A DNA stretch of 64,000 bases from Calliphora vicina (lineage: Eukaryota; Arthropoda; Insecta; Diptera; Calliphoridae), in assembly GCF_958450345.1 (NCBI RefSeq), contig NC_088780.1, forward strand, positions 159,508,726-159,572,725, read 5' to 3'. Below the pieces are notes generated by a model. The model was not told where the DNA came from and did no database searches. It worked only from the letters and a program-made list of their open reading frames with translations. Numbering within the stretch: position 1 is the stretch's first letter; every line of letters starts with the position of its first letter. The position numbers and the translations under genes are program-made. Of the stretch, positions 58,616 to 64,000 are shown in pieces.

Positions 58616-59484
58616 TAGAGTTTCGTGTTCGGTTTTAATCGAAACCGAAACCGAGATTTTTCAAGGCCTAAAACCGAAACCGAAACCGACGATTATTCTT
58701 CGCTTTTAACTTTTAATCTATTTCAGTAGAAAAATTCAAAATTTGGAAATGAAAAACATACTTGTTCATCCAATTTCTCTAAAACCAAATCAACTATTCA
58801 TTCTTTTTAATACAATATATGATTTATAAACCTTTGATAAATTTAAAAATTGCTGACCCGACGCGCTTCGCCACCCCAATTAGAACAAAGAAATAGTACT
58901 CCCTTAGTAAATGAATACTAATTCAGGATAATATGTCTCTACATTCATGTTTATTGGTTTATTATAATGTGGATTCTATCACATTCGAAACTAATAGTTT
59001 TTGTTACCTCAATATCATTAAGTCATCTGTTCTTGATTCTTTCTTTACGCAGAAGAATATCAGCCAACTATTATGTATATACAATAAGTAAAATAATTTT
59101 TGTGTAATAAAAATTACCATTAGAAGAAAAAGTACAAATTTTCCACACTAGAACCCCCGCCAAGTTTGAAATCAAAGTAATTTCCTGATTCTATGTTCAA
59201 TATTATAGAAAATAACGAAAAAAAACTCCTCAGGTTAGTTTAGTTTTCTTTTTTTTGGTATCATAATAATATTGAGCATCATATTCTTTACTGAGAAGCA
59301 TTTTAGCCAACTTTAATGTATATAAGCTAACTAATTTAATAAATTAAAAAAGTACCATTAAAAGAAAAAGTACCAATTTTCTTTTATCCTCTATTAGCAG
59401 CTGATTTTGATATAGAACACTTAATATTTAATAAATTATCACAAAACCGATAAAAAACCGAAATGGCGGTTTTTGGAAACTCTA
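58616..59484. mobile_element. Non-autonomous hAT (869 bp) inside mariner copy F
   Basis: Left end TAGAGTTTCGTG, right end GGAAACTCTA. Flanking octamers GTCTGAAC (58608-58615) and GTCTGGAC (59485-59492) match 7 of 8 and agree with the mariner target (gtctggactataaa). 8-bp duplication and TAGAG.TT ends fit hAT. Subterminal aaaccgaaaccg repeats at the left and aaccgataaaaaaccgaaat at the right support one element. Its middle is the Helitron-like fragment 58853-59420. No transposase. Confidence 0.75.
58853..59420 (-). mobile_element. Helitron-like fragment inside the hAT
   Basis: Complement reads ggggtggcgaagcgcgtcgg then gtcagcaa: the same GGGTCAGC tail as the Helitrons at 342 and 31465 but with CAA instead of CTAG, and with a different GC-rich hairpin (GGCGAAGCGC region). 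It is followed by two units with agtaccatta.aagaaaaagta motifs, as at 47690-47960. The far end was not found. Confidence 0.4.
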
Positions 59485-60429
59485 GTCTGGACCATAAGCC
59501 GGTAATGAAAAACTTTCCAACCACTTCATTCTAAACAGTTTTTAACTGGTATTTCATAGTGTGGCCGAGCATTGTCATGAAATATTAAGGTTTCATGTCT
59601 GGCCGCATATTCTCGGAGTTTTCGGAAAATGCTCGCTTCAGACGATCAGTTGCATTCGGTAGAGACTCCCTGTGATGGTCTGGTTAGATTTCAACAGCTC
59701 ACAATATATAGAACCCTTTTGCTCCCACCAACTACAGAGAATTACCATTGCGCCATGGATATTTGGCTTTGGTGTAGATTCGGCTAGTTGGCCGGTCTTC
59801 ACTTATGATCTCTTATGCTTCGAGTTATCGTAACGGATCCGTCTTTCCCTCGCAAGTTATGATCCGATGCAAAAATTATTGTGTTTTACAGCATTCAAGG
59901 AGAGACCATCAATTCGTGTGGTACCCAATTTCCCTGTTTGCAAAAGTTTTGAAATTGCTGAATGAGTAGCTTTTGAAAGCTCTTGTTGAGTTTGACGTTT
60001 TGAAATTGCTGATTGAGTAGCTCCAAATGATTTTGCAAGCTCTTCTTGAGTTTGACAAAAATCCTCATGTAGTAATGCCTCCAATTCCTAGTCTTTAAAA
60101 TTTTTAGGCTGACTTGGGCGATATTTATCTTCCGTGTCAAAATCACCAATTCTGAACTGCACAAATCATCACTCGCACATTGAAACCGATGGAACACATG
60201 TATTTAGTGTTTTCTTTAGCGGCACTTTTTTTTTCAAATTAAAGAAATAAAGCAAAACTTTCCGCATATGAAGCGTTTTTGGCACAAAATTCCACATGTA
60301 TCCTTCAAAATGACATATAAGTTATTGAAAACAAAAGCCGTGTTCAAAAGATACAACATCTATTGTAAAACCCGCATTTTTATATATAGAGAATTTCATT
60401 TATTTCGGTTTGGAATTGTGAACGTGAGA

Positions 60430-61792
60430 ATGATCGTTCGATTAATCGAATAATTTCTTACAAATAATTATTCGAACAATTTAAAATTGGCCATTTTCGA
60501 ATAACGAATAATTCGAACAATTTTATGTAGAATAATCGAATAAAACGAATAAATGTTCATGTATATTTAAATTTATTAAATTGCTTAAAATTTTTCATAA
60601 TTTCAAATTTAAATACACTAAAATGTTATTGTTTCTGAAATTCGACAAATAACTAAAGACAAAGGGACTTTCGATCACTGTAGATGAGTGTTCCGATAGC
60701 TCCTTCTATAAATATTATTGTATGAAGTTACAATTCTAAAACCAAATCTTTAAAAATTTTTAACTTAGGACTTGAACCAATGAAAATAAAAGGTACGGAA
60801 TAAAATATTTGTTATTTAGCTGGCGAAATATTAGAAGAATCGCAATTAATAATCATAATATTAACTTAGATTAAAGTGGAGTTGAATGTGATGGAGAATG
60901 TGATTTTGAAACGGTCGTCGAAAGTGATATTGAGGGTGACATTTATAATGATTACATTGAAATAGATGAAGGCCATGATCTTAAAATATATGTATATAAG
61001 TGATGTTATTAACTGCGTGTTGCAAAATATTTAATAAATCGAATAATAAATACAAATATTGCAAACTAACGGTTTGTTGCAAGAAAAGCATGCAGTTCGT
61101 CTTATACATGATTTTGAACTTCGTTGAACATCATTGTCTAACATGGTAATAAACTTTGTCTAACATGGTAATAAAAATACGTTAATCATGCACTGCCTGA
61201 CTTCAAATTAGCCACGTTCACTGACAGTGATATCAAACTTTGTTCAGATTTCCTTTATTGTGTAATTCCCCAAGACCACTTTATTAAGCAAAGATTCGGC
61301 AAAGATTGATAGAGCTTGATGCATAATAATCTTTGTTACAAATAATTTAGAAATAGTGAATAATTAATTTACTAAAGAATTAGTTACTCAATTTAAAACC
61401 CGAATTAATGAACGACATAAAAAGTTCTTAATACGTTTATATTGTATTTGAATTCAGGATCATGTCCAACTAGCTCAAATTTGTTGAAGCATAGCTCAAA
61501 AACGGAAACTAAAGGGTTTGCTAGTCAATTGATCAGAATATTTCTGATGTTTCGAATGTTTTATAACATTCATTCAATACTTGAATGAATGTTTTGTTTT
61601 TCTTTAACAATAAAATATTAAAAAACCGACATCAAAACTTCAGTCTTTAATTTTTTAAAAAAAATTTAAATTATTCGAATAATTCGATTAATTTTAAACG
61701 TGTGATCGAATTATTCGAACAAGTTAAAATCCCTTATTCGAATTATTCGTTTTATTCGAACAAAAGAAAAATCGAATAATTCGAATACCCTA
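60430..61792 (+). mobile_element. Decayed hAT element, right end present
   Basis: The right end is ...CGAATAATTCGAATACCCTA at 61792, i.e. TAGGGTATTCG termini when read inward, with a long run of attattcg motifs at 61660-61790 and matching ones at 60430-60560. A transposase remnant sits between. No TAGGG left end is visible near 60430, so the left tip is lost or replaced by the mariner leader. The octamer after the end is ATACATAT. Confidence 0.6.
60630..61520 (+). pseudogene. hAT transposase remnant
   Basis: KGLSITVDECSDS at about 60662-60700 fits the hAT catalytic block around the first Asp (usual form ..lsiT.DEWt/s...), followed at the proper distance by NLGLEPMKIKGTE, which resembles the next conserved strand. 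GDFETVVESDIEGDIYND-like acidic stretches near 60890-60970 precede DHALPDFKLATF-like pieces near 61190-61220. Multiple stops and frameshifts; the C-terminal dimerisation domain is not recognisable. Assignment rests on short blocks plus the hAT terminus at 61792. Confidence 0.5.
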
Positions 61793-64000
61793 ATACATAT
61801 ATTTACACACATTAGAATGCAGAAAAATGTTGTACATAACCCAGCAGTTATAAACTTAAATATCTCTTCAACTACAAGATAAGCTCATTTCTGTATATTT
61901 CAGCTCATTCGGTTCATAAATGGATGTTTGGCGATTTTTTAAAAAATATGACCTACCTTGAGGGGCACGCACTGACCCCCTTTACTCATCAGCTGAACAA
62001 ATGTAAATCAACTCGAAAACCCCTCAGCTCCAACCATATGAAATTTCGTAACAATATCACTAATAGTTCCCGAGATACCGAATTATTTCCAAAAAAAAAA
62101 CGTTTCTAAACCACTATGTGACTATTTGAGGTCAATTAGTATCAGTACATGTTAACATATCTAATTATATAGCTGATTAAGGTAACTAACTATACAACCG
62201 GTATGTGATTCCAATGCATTGACTACTTTGGACCAGGATAATTTCCATTTTCGTGCAATTGTACAAAATAAGCAAAATTTAATTAAGAATTTTGTATATC
62301 TTTCTTCTCGAAATAACTTTATTGATACGTAATTAAAAACCCTGGCTAAAGAATTTTATTATTTCAGGATTTCTTATGAACGTAACAATTTTAAAAAATT
62401 TAAGACATTTTATTGTTTCAGGATTTCTCATGAATGTAACAATTTATAACCTTCAAAACCGTTCGTAATAATTCCACTTATACATTTTCCTTCTAATGTT
62501 AAACCACTTCTAAGGAATTTTCATTTGGCCACTTACATATAAACACCTCTTACTACCTCAATAATTTATATGAAATTTGCAACAAAAGATTAACCGTGTT
62601 TTATATTAAAGCATTTAATGAAAGATTTCGTATTTTGTATTTTTGTTTCTGTTTTCATTTGTTTCTTGTTTTGTTATTATGACCACTTTTCCATTTAGAG
62701 CAATTAAAAGCCAGTTAATAATTAAACGTTGCAAATTGTACGCCAAGTGCTTTTGACAGACTTGACAGAACACTTGCCTGCTCAGAGTTATCTAGAAAGA
62801 GACAGTGAGAGAGAGAAAGAGGAAGAGGAAGCGTAGATCTCCACTTAACAGACAGGGTTACTAAAACAACAGCAAAAACCAACTAACAACAACATACATA
62901 GATAAGTACACACAGTATTAGTGTGTATTTGTAAACAATATTATACAACTACAAGCTTAAATACAAATCTACAAATTTGTATGTTGTATCCCACCTGACC
63001 AAACAATTGACCTAAGTTTCGTCAAAACGAATAGTTCTCCAAAAAAATCTTTTTAATATTATCGAGAATTTTTTAAGCAAATCTCAATGGATATTGCTAA
63101 TGATTCGTTATAAATATTGTTTTCGAATACTCGAGTATGAAAGTTTTGCTGCAATAAACTAAGTGACAAGAAAGGTATTTGCGATTATCGTTTTCAAATA
63201 ATGCTAACATTTTCGAATGCTCTGGTCAGTTGGAATATTTTCATATGTCGGGGAATGTATGTGAGTGTATTTCGAAATCAAAACAGTTTCCTGTAAGTCA
63301 TATCAGTTAAACAACATCGTTAATCCATAAAATAGATTTCATATATGAATGTGTTTTTGCAAGGTACATATTTATGTGTAACTACCCAGTAGTTCTACGT
63401 GACTGTACCGAACAAGTGATTTGACTTATTACTTTGGCTGCCCACCAAAAACTCTACTTACCTAGTAAAGCTACATTTCCGCATACACCGTAATCGGCAC
63501 CGAAAACGAAATTCCATACATTTCCACCGAAAAAAAGTTCGTTTCAGAAATCGGCAACGAAAATTGGGAACGAAACGGCACACAGAGGGATGGCTTCATA
63601 CATTTGTTGGCAAAAATTGTAAGGAGTGGTCGTATAGCGCTGAAATTTGGCACATGGAATTATATGGACCAAACTAAGAAAAAAATAAAATTTTATCAAA
63701 ATCGACAACGCCCACTGCCCATACACCAAATGGATTTTTTTCGCATAAAATTTTTCCAATCCAAGTAAAAGTCTAGAAATTTGTTACGTATATTTTTTGA
63801 AACAAACGAAGAACGCATGCCGAGTTTCAAAAAATCGGCAATTCCCACCGCCCACGAACCCATACATAGATAAGAATTTTTTTGATATTTCGTTTATTAT
63901 TCGACAAAAAATTTTAAGTTTGCATCCTGTTCCGAAAACTTCCGAAAACTATTATTTCTTTTAATGGAAACAAGACACTCCCAACTTTCATTTTATTAAA
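61793..64000. other. Mostly unassigned DNA with two short repeats
   Basis: ACCCAGCAGTT at 61839 and ACCCAGTAGTT at 63384 open copies of the repeat family also seen at 34300-34475; the first may extend to about 62230 (ggtaactaactata, ttgactactttgg). A purine tract lies near 62795-62835 (gacagtgagagagagaaagag). From 63470 to the end the text (aaatcggcaa...ccaccgcccac, gaaatttggcacatgg) has a repetitive intergenic look with two rounds of atcg.caa.cccac.gcccac at 63700-63720 and 63835-63855. No gene recognised. Confidence 0.4.

Larger units (their letters stand above)
58496..60292 (-). pseudogene. mariner transposase pseudogene (copy F), split by a hAT
   Basis: Minus strand. The N-terminal half (59485-60292) has the leader-proximal start near 60292, the NTEDKYRPSQPKNF-like segment, EALLHEDFCQTQEELAKS, ATQSAISKR, and the CERKTD version of the catalytic block. 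QTQ-ELAKS...ATQSAISK is tandemly duplicated (about 54 bp) in the helix-turn-helix. The C-terminal half (58496-58615) contains the tail block (FLASK, MLPE-like) and the YYLF segment. The hAT insertion 58616-59484 separates them with an 8-bp duplication. Upstream leader to about 60390. Frameshifts and deletions make it inactive. Confidence 0.85.

Overview
The window looks like repeat-packed, AT-rich intergenic or intronic DNA from a dipteran insect, most likely a calyptrate (muscoid) fly. That inference rests on many decayed mariner transposases, elements resembling Drosophila DINE-1/INE-1 (Helentron-type), Helitrons with canonical ends, RTE-like and R1/LOA-like LINE remnants, hAT, Tc1-like and Transib-like non-autonomous elements, and a Ty3/gypsy-type solo LTR. 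I found no host protein-coding gene, rRNA or functional tRNA. The only long open frame is the reverse transcriptase of a 5'-truncated LINE (50594-51697, minus). Most other open frames are chance frames inside repeats.

Layout. 1-5000: Helitron 3' end, a degenerate palindromic repeat, two copies of a ~256-bp MITE, a DINE remnant, a mariner pseudogene and a tRNA-SINE remnant. 6935-16712: a 9.8-kb tandem array of the 11-mer GACTATGACTA with patches of the hexamer GACTAT. 18181-19140: a diverged array of a related 14-mer in the opposite orientation, abutting a 197-bp block that recurs at 40398-40594. 20425-24000: mariner pseudogene, then a Transib-like element (5-bp target duplication) carrying a 1.5-kb foldback element with ~550-bp arms. 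25.3-28.8 kb: tRNA-derived SINE, hAT end and DINE-like elements. 31.2-34.1 kb: a tandem array of a ~360-bp unit, split by an 866-bp Helitron (TC...CTAG, inserted between A and T). 36.2-38.6 kb: a mariner split by a 1465-bp Transib-like insertion. 39.8-40.6 kb: solo LTR with ATAT target duplication and a duplicated 3' tip. 42821-45718: a hAT holding a DINE, a mariner, and a second DINE and a MITE inside that mariner. 46.9-52.4 kb: foldback element, then a long DINE-like element with ~145-bp internal repeats and the LINE. 54.1-56.5 kb: DINE split by a Tc1-like MITE, then an R1/LOA-type LINE remnant fused to a mariner fragment. 57.4-61.8 kb: single-arm copy of the foldback, a mariner split by a hAT (8-bp target duplication), and a decayed hAT transposase. 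The last 2 kb holds little.

There is no pathway or operon. The value of the window is its stratigraphy: several insertions are resolved to the base by target duplications or by comparison with an uninterrupted copy, which gives relative ages, and the satellite pair shows a recently homogenised array next to an older relative. Coordinates of decayed repeats are approximate (about 10-30 bp). Everything was read by eye without alignment or database search.
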